NCBI RefSeq assembly: GCF_025755255.1
Contig: NZ_JALIEB010000008.1
Coordinates: 62,001 to 126,000 of the forward strand
Reading direction: 5' to 3'
Source of the DNA: Roseobacter sinensis
GTDB lineage: Bacteria > Pseudomonadota > Alphaproteobacteria > Rhodobacterales > Rhodobacteraceae
DNA: 64,000 nucleotides
Positions within the stretch are counted from its first letter, which is position 1; every line of letters begins with the position of its first letter. The position numbers were made by a program, and so were the translations under genes. Shown here in pieces: positions 8,674 to 17,165 of the stretch. The notes under the pieces are model-generated. The model did not search any database. It was not told where the DNA came from and worked only from the letters and a program-made list of their open reading frames with translations.

Positions 8674-9222
8674 ATGCCGACCGATCCACAGACCGTGCCT
8701 GCCGATACCGCCCAGCCCTTGCAGGCGGCGATGCGGCGCTGGGACGGAAAGTCCGCAGCAGCGCTTGCGGCGATTTACCAGGCCCATCGCGCGGCCCCTG
8801 ATTTCGTCACCGATCTGGTGGCGGCCTGTGCGCATCCCGAAACCGAGACGGCCGGCACCTGGCTGATCAAGCACCATTGCGAGCGCGGGCAAAGCGATTT
8901 CCCCGAGCCGCTGCGGAGCACACTCTATGCGCAGCTGCCCGAATTCTCTTCGTGGGAAGCGCAGTTGCACCTCCTTCAGTGCACCGATCATCTGCCCATT
9001 CCAGAGCCATCGGCGCAAGCGGTCTTCCGCAGCGTCGAGGTGGGCGCCACCGCGACGAAGCTGCTTGTCAAAGCCTGGTCGCTCTATGGCGCGGCGCAAC
9101 TGGCCCGGCAGCATCCGGTCTATGCAACGCGGGTGCGGGCGATGCTGGATCAGGCCGCGCGCCGTGAGCCCAAAGGCGCCGTTGCCGTTCGCCTGCGCAA
9201 GGCGCAGGCGCTTCTCAGATAA
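8674..9222 (+). CDS. Hypothetical protein, all-helical
   Basis: This 182-residue protein has no signal peptide or membrane segment. Its sequence alternates amphipathic helices rich in Ala, Leu, Arg and Glu (for example AMRRWDGKSAAALAAIYQ, FVTDLVAACAHPETETAGTWLIK). The layout resembles HEAT-type helical repeats, with the repeating pattern of a helix, a short turn with Pro, and a second helix. No catalytic motif is visible. The coding frame is clean and matches the codon use of its neighbours. It stands alone, followed by a tRNA gene on the other strand. I do not recognise a function. Confidence 0.65.
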   Translation: MPTDPQTVPADTAQPLQAAMRRWDGKSAAALAAIYQAHRAAPDFVTDLVAACAHPETETAGTWLIKHHCERGQSDFPEPLRSTLYAQLPEFSSWEAQLHLLQCTDHLPIPEPSAQAVFRSVEVGATATKLLVKAWSLYGAAQLARQHPVYATRVRAMLDQAARREPKGAVAVRLRKAQALLR

Positions 9223-9244
9223 CGGGCCATGAGGAAATCCGATA

Positions 9245-9321
9245 TGGTCGGAGCGAGAGGATTCGAACCTCCGACCCCCTGTACCCAAAACAGGTGCGCT
9301 ACCAGGCTGCGCCACGCTCCG
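9245..9321 (-). tRNA. tRNA-Pro (anticodon UGG)
   Basis: On the minus strand this forms a 77-nt cloverleaf. The acceptor stem CGGAGCG (9321-9315) pairs with CGCTCCG (9255-9249). The anticodon stem CCTGT/ACAGG closes a TTTGGGT loop with anticodon TGG. The T arm contains GGTTCGAATCC. The discriminator A is followed by a genomically encoded CCA (9247-9245). It reads CCN proline codons, mainly CCA. Confidence 0.96.
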
Positions 9322-9353
9322 ACGCCGCTCTCTTTAGACGGGGCGTGCGGTTT

Positions 9354-9372
9354 TGAAAAGCCCTAACAGGGC
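9354..9372 (-). terminator. Short terminator overlapping the DUF192 stop codon
   Basis: On the minus strand GCCCT-GTT-AGGGC followed by TTTTC forms a compact hairpin with a T run that includes the TAG stop of the DUF192 gene. It would end the cold-shock/DUF192 transcript before the tRNA gene. Stem length is only 5 bp. Confidence 0.5.
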
Positions 9373-9827
9373 CATTCCGATGTCTCGGAAGAAAATGTCG
9401 GATGGCGCACCAAGGTGCCCTCGGCGATGCCCATCGCCCTGGCCAGACCGCCGTTGATCTCGAGCACGTGGGTCAGCGGGTCGGGCCCACCGGGGATCGG
9501 GGTTTCATCGAGCGGCTGTGCGGAATGATGCACCGTTTTTACCCGGCCGGTCTGGTCGATGAAGATCAGATCGAGTGGGATCAGCGTGTTGCGCATCCAG
9601 AAGGACAGCCGCTGTGGCTGCTCGTAGACGAACAGCATGCCCGCGGAGGATGGCAAATGCTCGCGGTGCATGAGACCCTGGGCGCGTTCGGCGTCATCAT
9701 CGGCGATTTCCACCGCAAAGCGGGCCTCACCCCATTCGCCTTTCAGATAGACAGTGTCGGTGCGGCACTCTTGCGCGGCCACGGCCTGTGCAGCAAGGCA
9801 CAGCCAGGCCGCAAGCCAAAGCCTCAT
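9363..9827 (-). CDS. DUF192 family secreted protein
   Basis: This 154-residue protein has an N-terminal signal peptide (residues 1-18, ending AVAAQ). The rest matches the DUF192/COG1430 fold: VEIADDDAERAQGLMHRE, FVYEQPQRLSFWMRNTLIPLDLIFID, and LEINGGLARAMGI near the C-terminus. The MRNTLIPLDL segment is the family signature. Biochemical function is unknown, and the protein is probably periplasmic. Its start codon overlaps the end of the cold-shock-domain gene by 4 bp (ATGA), so the two are translated from one mRNA. Confidence 0.88.
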   Translation of the reverse strand: MRLWLAAWLCLAAQAVAAQECRTDTVYLKGEWGEARFAVEIADDDAERAQGLMHREHLPSSAGMLFVYEQPQRLSFWMRNTLIPLDLIFIDQTGRVKTVHHSAQPLDETPIPGGPDPLTHVLEINGGLARAMGIAEGTLVRHPTFSSETSEWPC

Positions 9828-10360
9828 GCGCTTGGCGCGTCGAGGGCTGCTTCCCAGGCAAAGACTTCCGCCGCCATGTGGCCGCGCTTGCCTTCGATCA
9901 CCCGCAACGCCAGCGCCTCACCCGGTGCGAGGTCCGACAATCCGGACCGGCGGAGCACTTCCATATGCAGAAAGATATCCTCGCGCCGTCCGAACACATT
10001 GGCAAAGCCGAACCCCTTGCCCTTGTCGAACCACTTCACGCGGGCCGGCTCCAGCGGGGCAGCGGCGACGATGGCAGGATCGAGGGCCGCGATATCGGAG
10101 AGCCCGACCGACTCACCCGCCTGCGGCGGCATCAGCGCCAGAACCTGGGTCGCCTGCACGCCGCGCTCGGTTTTCTGCACTTTCAGCTCAACCCGAGCAC
10201 CGTCCGCAACGGAGCTTTGCCCGAAGTTGCGCAAGACGTTCACATGCAAAAGAATATCTGGACCGCCCGCGTCCGCAACCACGAAGCCAAACCCCTTTAC
10301 CGGATCAAACCACTTAACCAGACCCGTCACCGGGGAAGATATGTCTTCGTTATCGCTCAC
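9824..10360 (-). CDS. Double cold-shock-domain protein (CspA family)
   Basis: Two complete cold-shock domains lie in one chain of about 178 residues. The first carries VKWFDPVKGFGFV and DILLHV, the second VKWFDKGKGFGFA and DIFLHM. Each has the RNP1 and RNP2 RNA-binding motifs. Such proteins bind single-stranded RNA or DNA. I chose the GTG at 10360 (SDNEDISS...) because GAAAGAAGA lies just upstream. The ATG at 10420 is preceded by no ribosome-binding site and instead abuts a perfect palindrome likely to be an operator. The duplicated layout with a Pro/Ala linker is common in Alphaproteobacteria. Confidence 0.88.
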   Translation of the reverse strand: MSDNEDISSPVTGLVKWFDPVKGFGFVVADAGGPDILLHVNVLRNFGQSSVADGARVELKVQKTERGVQATQVLALMPPQAGESVGLSDIAALDPAIVAAAPLEPARVKWFDKGKGFGFANVFGRREDIFLHMEVLRRSGLSDLAPGEALALRVIEGKRGHMAAEVFAWEAALDAPSA

Positions 10361-10420
10361 TCGTCTTCTTTCAGTCGTCGTACGGCCTTCTAGCACAGTC
10401 TTGCGCGAATTAACTTTCAT

Positions 10421-10435
10421 GTTTCAAGTTGAAAC
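10421..10435 (-). promoter_or_regulatory. 15-bp palindrome upstream of the cold-shock gene
   Basis: GTTTCAA-G-TTGAAAC is a perfect 7+1+7 palindrome about 60 bp upstream of the preferred start of the double cold-shock gene. Its half on the gene strand contains TTGAAA, which could also serve as a -35 hexamer. A role as operator is inferred. Confidence 0.4.
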
Positions 10436-10638
10436 AAGAAAGTCGGGCTGAATTTCCTCGCCTAACGTCGAAATGCATCCCGAACAAGTGTCCGGCAGCC
10501 GGGATTTTTCCGGCCATTCTAGCTGAGGTTGAATTACCACCCGTAAATGCCTGAAAATGAAAGGCACATCCGATCTATGCACAGATTCCCTTGGTCTGAC
10601 AAACAGTGAGTTATTGAGACCGCGGATTTTTTCCTGTC

Positions 10639-11244
10639 TCAGGGGTTCAGACGGGTCACCGACCAGCTGTCGTTCACGGTTTTGCGTCGCCAGACGAAGC
10701 GATCGTGAAGACGGAACTCGCCGTCGGCCCAGAACTCGATCTCGACCGGACGGATCCGAAAGCCGCCCCAGAACGGCGGACGCGGCGGGTTCGGCCCTTT
10801 CGTGGCGGTCACCTTGGCAACCTCCGCCATGAGCGCGGCCCGGCTGGCGAGCGGCTGCGACTGCCTGGAGGCCCAGGCGCCAAGCCGGCTCTTCAGCGAC
10901 CGCGTGGCGAAATAGGCATCGGCCTGCGGCCCGTCTTCCTTCTCGACCAGCCCGCGCACCCGGATCTGGCGGCGCAGGCTCTTCCAGTGCATCACGAAGG
11001 CCGCCTTGCCAGCGCTGTCCAGCTCGCCCGCCTTCGCACTTTCGTAATTGGTGTAGAAGACGAAGCCCGACGCCTCGATCTCCTTCAACAGCACCATACG
11101 CACATTGGGCAGCCCGTCCACATCGACGGTGCTGAGCGCAATGGCGTTGGCATCATTCGGCTCAGTCTCTTCCGCTTCGCCCAGCCAGCGCCGGGCGATC
11201 TCGAACGGATCATCGCCATCGAACTTGCCGCGTCTGCTGTCCAT
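10639..11244 (-). CDS. pdxH: Pyridoxamine 5'-phosphate oxidase
   Basis: This enzyme oxidises pyridoxine or pyridoxamine 5'-phosphate to pyridoxal 5'-phosphate with FMN. The 201-residue product shows [12 protein letters not shown] at the N-terminus, then [23 protein letters not shown] and [15 protein letters not shown] (FMN-binding region). It also has [26 protein letters not shown] and a C-terminal [12 protein letters not shown]...[10 protein letters not shown]...RLNP ending that matches the family's substrate-binding tail. The start at 11244 is chosen because GAGGA lies 5 nt upstream and it gives the family's usual N-terminal length. An in-frame ATG at 11259 is the alternative. It is divergent from fabI. 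Confidence 0.95.
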   Translation of the reverse strand: MDSRRGKFDGDDPFEIARRWLGEAEETEPNDANAIALSTVDVDGLPNVRMVLLKEIEASGFVFYTNYESAKAGELDSAGKAAFVMHWKSLRRQIRVRGLVEKEDGPQADAYFATRSLKSRLGAWASRQSQPLASRAALMAEVAKVTATKGPNPPRPPFWGGFRIRPVEIEFWADGEFRLHDRFVWRRKTVNDSWSVTRLNP

Positions 11245-11363
11245 ATCGTCCTCACTCATCGGTCGATGCAGCAAGTGGTGGAACACGCCGAAAGGTCAAG
11301 GGGCATCCTGCCGCATCCCTGGAGCCGCCTTGATGGTGCTCGCGCAATCGCCTAAAGGTCGAT

Positions 11364-11387
11364 GAGTATAAATACCGTACCATACTC
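11364..11387 (+). promoter_or_regulatory. fabI promoter -10 inside a 24-bp inverted repeat
   Basis: GAGTAT (11364-11369) and ATACTC (11382-11387) are inverted repeats 12 bp apart. TATAAA at 11367-11372 is a good -10 candidate within them, about 28 bp before the fabI start. The arrangement fits repression of fabI by a dimeric regulator, but none is identified. Confidence 0.4.
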
Positions 11388-11399
11388 CGAGGGACTTCC

Positions 11400-12206
11400 A
11401 TGGGAAACAATCTTCTGGCGGGAAAGCGCGGCCTTATCATGGGGCTCGCGAACGATAAGTCCATTGCCTGGGGGATTGCGAAGACATGTGCGGAGGCGGG
11501 CGCGGAGCTTGCGTTCTCCTACCAGGGCGAGGCGCTGAAGAAGCGGGTGGATCCGCTGGCGGCACAGCTTGGCAGCGACATCGTGCTGCCCTGCGATGTG
11601 GGTGATGAGGCGTCGATCGACGCGCTGTTCGAGGCGCTAAAGGAGCGTTGGGGCCGTCTGGATTTCATCGTCCATGCCATAGGATTTTCCGACAAGAATG
11701 AGCTGCGCGGGCGCTATGTGGACACAAGCCGCGCCAATTTCGCGCTGTCGATGGACATCTCGGTCTATTCCTTCACCGCCGTGGTGCAGCGGGCCGAGAA
11801 GCTGATGACCAATGGCGGCTCCTGCCTCACGCTCACCTACTACGGCGCCGAGAAGGTGATGCCGCATTACAACGTGATGGGAGTGGCCAAGGCAGCACTT
11901 GAGGCCTCGGTACAGTATCTGGCCGAGGATCTGGGCAAGGACGGCATCCGCGTGAACGCCATCTCCGCCGGGCCGATCAAGACACTGGCGGCCTCGGGCA
12001 TCGGCGATTTCCGCTACATCATGAAATGGAACGAGTACAACTCGCCCCTGCGCCGCAATGTGACGACAGAAGATGTCGGCAAGGCCGCACTCTTCCTGCT
12101 GTCGGATCTGGGCTCGGGCACCACCGGTGAGAACCTGCATGTGGACGCCGGATATCACGTGGTCGGCATGAAGGCGGTGGACGCACCGGACATGGCCAAG
12201 GAATGA
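11400..12206 (+). CDS. fabI: Enoyl-[acyl-carrier-protein] reductase (NADH)
   Basis: This enzyme catalyses the last reduction of each fatty-acid elongation cycle. The 268-residue short-chain dehydrogenase has the FabI-specific cofactor loop GLANDKSIAWGIA (15-27) and the HAIGFSDKNEL segment. The catalytic pair is Tyr157 and Lys164 in the YNVMGVAK motif (Y-x6-K). It also carries ISAGPIKTLAASGI (the lipid-binding flap) and the C-terminal HVDAGYHVVGM. GAGGGA lies upstream of the start. Its TGA overlaps the ATG of the LysE-type gene, beginning a four-gene operon. FabI is the target of triclosan-like inhibitors in the family. Confidence 0.96.
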   Translation: MGNNLLAGKRGLIMGLANDKSIAWGIAKTCAEAGAELAFSYQGEALKKRVDPLAAQLGSDIVLPCDVGDEASIDALFEALKERWGRLDFIVHAIGFSDKNELRGRYVDTSRANFALSMDISVYSFTAVVQRAEKLMTNGGSCLTLTYYGAEKVMPHYNVMGVAKAALEASVQYLAEDLGKDGIRVNAISAGPIKTLAASGIGDFRYIMKWNEYNSPLRRNVTTEDVGKAALFLLSDLGSGTTGENLHVDAGYHVVGMKAVDAPDMAKE

Positions 12207-12814
12207 CGCTCGCGGCACTTGCAGGTCTGGCAGTCTTGCAGCTCATGCTCGCGATGAGCCCAGGCCCCGCGGCGGTTCTGACGATCCGGACCGCAGCGAG
12301 CGAAGGCCTGCGCCCGGCCCTCATTCTGAACCTCGGCCTGACGACGGGCGTGCTGCTCTGGGCAATGGCGGCGCTTGCCGGACTGTCGCTTGTCTTTGAG
12401 CTCATGCCGTGGGTCCAGACCGGGCTGCGTGTCGCTGGTGGGCTTTTCCTGATCTGGATCGGGATCTCGCTCTGGCGCCACGCCTCAGAACCCTTGCCAG
12501 AAGCGGGCGCAAGCACGCCCCGCAGCGGGCGACAGGCTATCTGGCTCGGGCTGTGGTGCAATCTGGCGAACCCCAAGGCGCTGGCGTACTTCGCCGCCGT
12601 CTTCACCGGGATCATTCCGCAGGGCATGACCTGGCAGGACGCGGCCATGATCCTCACGGTGATCTTTGTGGTCGAGACAGGCTGGTACGCCTGCCTGGCG
12701 CTGGTATTTTCACGCAGCGGGCCGCGGCGCCTCTACGCCCGGATCAAGACAAGGGCAGAGCGCTGTTTCGGCGCTATTCTCGGCCTTTTCGGAGCGCGCA
12801 TCGCAGCGGGGTAA
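12203..12814 (+). CDS. LysE/RhtB family exporter
   Basis: This 203-residue membrane protein has about six hydrophobic segments. It opens with LAGLAVLQLMLAMSPGPAAVLTIRTA, the MSPGPA signature of the LysE/RhtB amino-acid efflux superfamily. A second conserved block is GLWCNLANPKALAYFAAVF (about 113-131), matching the family NPK motif. It overlaps fabI by 4 bp and is followed 3 bp later by a paralogue. Such exporters move amino acids or other small metabolites; the substrate is not predictable. Confidence 0.85.
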   Translation: MTLAALAGLAVLQLMLAMSPGPAAVLTIRTAASEGLRPALILNLGLTTGVLLWAMAALAGLSLVFELMPWVQTGLRVAGGLFLIWIGISLWRHASEPLPEAGASTPRSGRQAIWLGLWCNLANPKALAYFAAVFTGIIPQGMTWQDAAMILTVIFVVETGWYACLALVFSRSGPRRLYARIKTRAERCFGAILGLFGARIAAG

Positions 12815-12817
12815 GCT

Positions 12818-13420
12818 ATGACCATCGACTCTCTCATCGCCTTCAATCTCGTCCTGCTGGCCGCTTTGGCCAGCCCCGGCGCCGCCCTGCTCTATGCCAT
12901 AAAGACCACCGTGGCCGCCGGGCGCGCCGCCGGCATGGCCACCGGCGTGGGTCTCGGACTGATGGCCGCCTGCTGGACACTGGCGGCCCTTCTGGGGCTC
13001 GAAGCCATCTTCCGGCTCTTCCCCTGGACCTACACCATCCTGAAGATCGGCGGCGCCCTCTATCTGATCTGGATCGCCGTTCAGACCTGGCGGCATGCCC
13101 GCGATCCCGTGGGCGAGACCCAGCGGCCAACCGGGCGTGCATTTCTTTCGGGCCTTCTGATCAATGCAGGCAATCCCAAGTCGATGCTCTTTGCGGCGGC
13201 CGTCATCGTCGTCGTCTTTCCTCAGGGGCTCGCGGGCGCCGATATCGCGCTGATCGTCATCAATCACTTTGTGCTGGAGGTCGTCTTTTACGGCCTCATC
13301 GCGCTCTTCTTGTCGAGCGCACCGGCGCGACGCGGGTACATGAGCGCAAAACCGGTTCTGGACCGCATCGCAGCCACGCTGCTCGGCGCTCTTGGTGTGC
13401 GGCTGCTGACTGAAAGGTAA
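12818..13420 (+). CDS. LysE/RhtB family exporter, second copy
   Basis: This 200-residue paralogue of the gene before it has the [20 protein letters not shown] opening and the [15 protein letters not shown] block, again six hydrophobic segments. In this copy the otherwise typical SPGP motif is SPGA. The tandem arrangement suggests either duplication or a two-subunit transporter. It is followed 4 bp later by the xanthine phosphoribosyltransferase gene, so export of a purine-related compound is one possibility, offered as inference only. Confidence 0.83.
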   Translation: MTIDSLIAFNLVLLAALASPGAALLYAIKTTVAAGRAAGMATGVGLGLMAACWTLAALLGLEAIFRLFPWTYTILKIGGALYLIWIAVQTWRHARDPVGETQRPTGRAFLSGLLINAGNPKSMLFAAAVIVVVFPQGLAGADIALIVINHFVLEVVFYGLIALFLSSAPARRGYMSAKPVLDRIAATLLGALGVRLLTER

Positions 13421-13424
13421 GACG

Positions 13425-13937
13425 ATGAGAAAAGACCCAAGCCGCCTGCCCCATGAGAAGGGCTTTCATATCAGTTGGGACCAGATCCACCGCGACAGCC
13501 GCGCGCTGGCCTGGCGGCTCGACGGCCAGGGCCCCGACAGCGGCGCCTGGCGGGCGGTGGTGGCGATCACCCGCGGCGGGATGGCGCCCGCGATGATCGT
13601 GGCGCGCGAGCTCGATATACGCACGGTCGATACGATCTCCATCAAGTCCTACGACCACCAGAAGCAGTCGGACGCGAAGGTCTTGAAGGCGCCTGACGAC
13701 ACGCTCATGGGGGACGGCACCGGCATTCTGATCGTCGACGACCTGGTGGACAGCGGCAAGACGCTGGAAGTGGTGCGGAGCATGTATCCGCACGCCCATT
13801 TTGCCACCGTCTACGCCAAGCCCAAGGGCGAGCCGAAGGTCGACACCTTCATCACGGGGGTCAGCCAGGACACCTGGATCTTCTTTCCCTGGGACATGGC
13901 GCTGCAATATGTCGAACCCTATCGCGGCACAGACTGA
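13425..13937 (+). CDS. gpt: Xanthine (xanthine-guanine) phosphoribosyltransferase
   Basis: This purine-salvage enzyme joins xanthine or guanine to PRPP. The 170-residue protein contains [20 protein letters not shown], the dipeptide-loop region, and the PRPP-binding motif [15 protein letters not shown] (about residues 99-113). The C-terminal WIFFPWD is the XGPRT-type base-binding end. Length and motifs match bacterial Gpt. It is the last gene of the fabI operon, and an extragenic palindrome follows it. Hypoxanthine PRTs share the PRPP motif, but the FPWD ending favours Gpt. Confidence 0.9.
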   Translation: MRKDPSRLPHEKGFHISWDQIHRDSRALAWRLDGQGPDSGAWRAVVAITRGGMAPAMIVARELDIRTVDTISIKSYDHQKQSDAKVLKAPDDTLMGDGTGILIVDDLVDSGKTLEVVRSMYPHAHFATVYAKPKGEPKVDTFITGVSQDTWIFFPWDMALQYVEPYRGTD

Positions 13938-13955
13938 TCCGCAAAAGAGTTTTCT

Positions 13956-14037
13956 TGCCTCCGGCGGGGATATTTCTGGCCAGAAGAAGCAGAGGGCGTT
14001 CGCTTTCTCTTGGCCCAAAATATCCCCGCCGGAGGCA
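13956..14037. repeat. Extragenic palindromic repeat, complete inverted pair
   Basis: Arms 13956-13974 and 14019-14037 are 19-bp perfect inverted repeats (TGCCTCCGGCGGGGATATT). Pairing continues imperfectly inward through TGGCCA/TGGCCC-like sequence. Related single units occur at about 51243-51270 and 55537-55564, so this is a dispersed family. It lies between gpt and the aminotransferase gene and may also end transcription. Confidence 0.75.
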
Positions 14038-14063
14038 CCCGCCCTATCGACAGGACCTGACCG

Positions 14064-15245
14064 ATGAGCATGACGCGCACCGCCGCCACCTTCGCCCCAC
14101 CCGTCATGGAGGCCCGGCGCTGGCTCGAAGGCGTGTCCTTTCCGCCAGAGCGTCCGCTGATCAACGTGAGCCAGGCGGCGCCGGTCGATCCGCCCCCCGA
14201 CGCCCTGCGGCAGGCCATGGCCGAGGTGGCGCTCAAGCGCGATGACGCGCATCTTTATGGTCCGGTGCTCGGGCTGCCCGAGCTGCGCGCGGGGCTCGCA
14301 GCCGAAACCGTGCGGATCTATGGTGGTGAGGTTCTGGACCGTCAGGTCGCAATCACATCCGGCTGCAACCAGGCCTTTGCCGCCGCGGTCGCGACACTTT
14401 GCGCCGAAGGGGACGAGGTGATCCTGCCGACGCCCTGGTACTTCAATCACAAGATGTGGCTCGACATGTCCGGGGTGCAGAGCGTGCCGCTGAAGACCAA
14501 CGCGGCGTTGCTGCCCGACCCGGCGGCAGCGGAAGCGCTGATCACGCCGCGAACCCGGGCGATTGCGCTGGTCTCACCCAACAATCCCGCCGGCGTCGAA
14601 TACCCTGCCGCGCTGATCCGATCCTTCTTTGCGCTGGCGCAGCGCCATGGGATCGCGCTGATCCTCGATGAGACCTACCGCGACTTTCACGCTCTGGATG
14701 GTGCACCGCATGATCTCTTTCAGGATCCCGATTGGCCCGAGACGCTGATCCACCTCTACTCCTTCTCGAAGGCCTATCGCCTGACCGGGCATCGGGTCGG
14801 CGCTCTGGCCACAAGTGCAGCGCGTCTTGCCGAGGTGGAGAAGTTCCTCGACACGGTCGCGATCTGCCCCGGCCAGATCGGCCAGCACGCAGCACTCTGG
14901 GGCATGCAGAACCTGCGCCAGTGGCTGGCCGGCGAACGTGCCGAGATCCTCGCGCGCCGGGCCGCCATTTCCGAGGGCTTCGCGCCGCTGGAGGCGCGCG
15001 GCTGGCGCCTGCTGGGGCTTGGCGCCTATTTCGCCTACATGCAACACCCGGTCCAAATGGCATCCGACGCGCTCGCCCAATATCTGGTCCGGGAGCAGAG
15101 CGTCCTCTGCCTGCCAGGGACCATGTTCTACCCTGCCGATGATCCAAGCGGGGGGGCGCAACTGCGCATCGCCTTCGCCAACCTCGACCGGGCCGGGATC
15201 GGCGTGCTGTTCGACCGGCTTCAGGCGCTCGATCCCCGCCTGTGA
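14064..15245 (+). CDS. Class I/II PLP-dependent aminotransferase
   Basis: This 393-residue fold-type I aminotransferase shows YGPVLGLPELRAGLA (about 74-88), TSGCNQAF (cofactor phosphate loop), PTPWYFNH, SPNNPAGVEYP, ILDETYRDF and the PLP-Lys site SFSKAYRLTGHRVG (about 232-245). The C-terminal LRIAFANLD holds the substrate-carboxylate Arg. In the family such enzymes use aspartate, alanine or aromatic amino acids; the preference cannot be read here. It follows gpt across a palindromic repeat and precedes the PpiD-like gene by 76 bp. Confidence 0.9.
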   Translation: MSMTRTAATFAPPVMEARRWLEGVSFPPERPLINVSQAAPVDPPPDALRQAMAEVALKRDDAHLYGPVLGLPELRAGLAAETVRIYGGEVLDRQVAITSGCNQAFAAAVATLCAEGDEVILPTPWYFNHKMWLDMSGVQSVPLKTNAALLPDPAAAEALITPRTRAIALVSPNNPAGVEYPAALIRSFFALAQRHGIALILDETYRDFHALDGAPHDLFQDPDWPETLIHLYSFSKAYRLTGHRVGALATSAARLAEVEKFLDTVAICPGQIGQHAALWGMQNLRQWLAGERAEILARRAAISEGFAPLEARGWRLLGLGAYFAYMQHPVQMASDALAQYLVREQSVLCLPGTMFYPADDPSGGAQLRIAFANLDRAGIGVLFDRLQALDPRL

Positions 15246-15321
15246 GGGCCCTTGCCCCCCGCGCCCGCTGCGCATAGACAGAACCGCGACTGTGACAGGT
15301 GCGACCGCGCAAGGGAGTGAC

Positions 15322-17163
15322 ATGGCCAAAGGCTCTTCAAGCATCTCGAAAACCGCTGTCTGGGTTCTGCTGGGCTTGCTCATCATCGCCTTGGGCGGCT
15401 TCGGGGCCACCAATCTGACGGGCAACATCCGCAGCATCGGGACGGTGGGTGACATGCCCGTCTCCGTCGACAACTACGCGCGCCAGTTGCAGCAGGAAAT
15501 CCAGGCGGTACAGCAACAGACCGGCCAGATCCTTCCCTTTGCACAAGCGCAAGCCATCGGGCTCGACCGGGCCGTTCTGCAGCGCATCGTGGCGCAGCGC
15601 GCGCTCGATCACGAGGCCGCGCAGATCGGGCTTTCGATCGGTGACGAGAACCTGCGCGACCGCATACTCGAGATTCCGGCCTTCCGCGGCGTCGACGGCA
15701 GCTTCGACCGGGAAGGCTATCGGTTCGCGCTCGAACAGAATGGCATCTCGGAGTCGCAGTTCGAGACACAGCTGCGCGAGGAGGTGTCGCGCACGCTGAT
15801 GCAGGGCGCGATCATCAGCGGGGTCGTGATGCCTGAAGCCTACGCCGACACGCTGATCAACTATGTCGCCGAGCGGCGCAGCTTCACCTGGGCCCGGCTC
15901 GACGAGGCGGATCTGGCGGAGCCCATCGCGGAGCCCGACGCAGCGACGCTGCGCGCCCATTACGATGCGAATATCGACGATTTCACCCTGCCCGAGACCA
16001 AGCAGATCACCTATGCGCTGCTGAGTCCCGATGCGATGGTCGATCAGGTCGAGATTTCCGAGACCGACCTGCGCGAAGCCTATGAGCTGCGCGACGCGGA
16101 GTTCAACCAGCCCGAACGGCGTCTGGTCGAGCGGCTCGCCTATCTCGACGAGGACAGCGCCGCTGCCGCCGCCGCCAGAATTGCCGAGGGCGAGGCCTTC
16201 GAGGCGCTGGTGACGGAGCGCGGCCTCGACCTTGCGGATATCGATCTGGGCGACGTGACCGAAGCCAATCTGGGCGAGGCGGGTGCGGAGGTCTTCGCGG
16301 CGTCGGTCGGCGATGTGGTGGGGCCGCTGCCGAGCTCACTCGGGCCTGCCCTGTTTCGCGTGAACGCGGTACTGCCGGCGCAATTCGTCCCCTTCGAGGA
16401 GGCCGAGGCGATCCTGCGGCCTGAAGTCGCCGCTGACCGGGCACGCCGCCTGGTCGAGGCGCAGGCGGAGTCGCTCGATGACCTGCTGGCGGGCGGCGCG
16501 ACGCTGGAGGAGCTTGCCACCGACACCGACATGGTGCTGGCCCAGGTCGACTGGACCAGCGAGAGCACCGAGAACATCGCTGCCTATGAAGCCTTCCGGC
16601 GCGCGGCCCAGGCGGTAAGTGCGGACGACTTCCCCGAGATCGCACAGCTGGAAGATGGCGGGCTCTTTGCCCTGCGGCTCGATGCCGTCCTGCCGCCGCG
16701 GCCGGCCCCCTTCGAGGACGTGCGCGATGCGGTGCTGGAGCATTGGCGCGCTGCGGAGACCGAGGCGCGGCTGACCGCACAGGTCGAGGCGCAGCTGCCG
16801 CAACTCTCCGACGGGGCCGAGTTCGCGCAGGTCGGCATGGATGCCATGCGCGAGGATGGGCTGCTGCGCAGCGACTTCGTGGGCGGCACACCGGCCAACT
16901 TCATGGCAGAGGTCTTCACGATGTCCGCGGGTGACGTCTCCGTGCTGCCGGAGGATGGCGCCCTCGTGGTGGTGCGACTCGATGCCATCGAAGCCCCGCA
17001 GGAGGATGAGGACACCACCGCGCTGCGCACCCAGCTGACCGGGCAGGCCAATCAGGCGCTCGCGCAGGATCTCTTCGAGATCTACGGTGCAGACGTGGTC
17101 CTGCGCGCCAATCCGCAGATCAACCCGCAGGCACTGCAAGCGGTTCACGTGAACTTCCCCTGA
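15322..17163 (+). CDS. PpiD/SurA-type periplasmic peptidyl-prolyl isomerase
   Basis: This 613-residue foldase is anchored by one N-terminal transmembrane helix (about 12-30, AVWVLLGLLIIALGGFGA). The start ATG has AGGGAG upstream; the frame extends further left but without coding character. The region after the helix (about 45-165) is the SurA-like N domain, with VDNYARQLQQEIQ and FRGVDGSFDREGYRFALEQNGIS. A parvulin-like region (about 240-350) follows, and a long C-terminal segment rich in Glu, Ala and Asp. PpiD assists folding of secreted and outer-membrane proteins. It is 2 bp upstream of trpE. Confidence 0.88.
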   Translation: MAKGSSSISKTAVWVLLGLLIIALGGFGATNLTGNIRSIGTVGDMPVSVDNYARQLQQEIQAVQQQTGQILPFAQAQAIGLDRAVLQRIVAQRALDHEAAQIGLSIGDENLRDRILEIPAFRGVDGSFDREGYRFALEQNGISESQFETQLREEVSRTLMQGAIISGVVMPEAYADTLINYVAERRSFTWARLDEADLAEPIAEPDAATLRAHYDANIDDFTLPETKQITYALLSPDAMVDQVEISETDLREAYELRDAEFNQPERRLVERLAYLDEDSAAAAAARIAEGEAFEALVTERGLDLADIDLGDVTEANLGEAGAEVFAASVGDVVGPLPSSLGPALFRVNAVLPAQFVPFEEAEAILRPEVAADRARRLVEAQAESLDDLLAGGATLEELATDTDMVLAQVDWTSESTENIAAYEAFRRAAQAVSADDFPEIAQLEDGGLFALRLDAVLPPRPAPFEDVRDAVLEHWRAAETEARLTAQVEAQLPQLSDGAEFAQVGMDAMREDGLLRSDFVGGTPANFMAEVFTMSAGDVSVLPEDGALVVVRLDAIEAPQEDEDTTALRTQLTGQANQALAQDLFEIYGADVVLRANPQINPQALQAVHVNFP

Positions 17164-17165
17164 CA

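Noticed and set aside
16900-17165. Tryptophan attenuator before trpE
   Set aside because: trpE starts 2 bp after the upstream gene; there is no leader space and no Trp-codon run.
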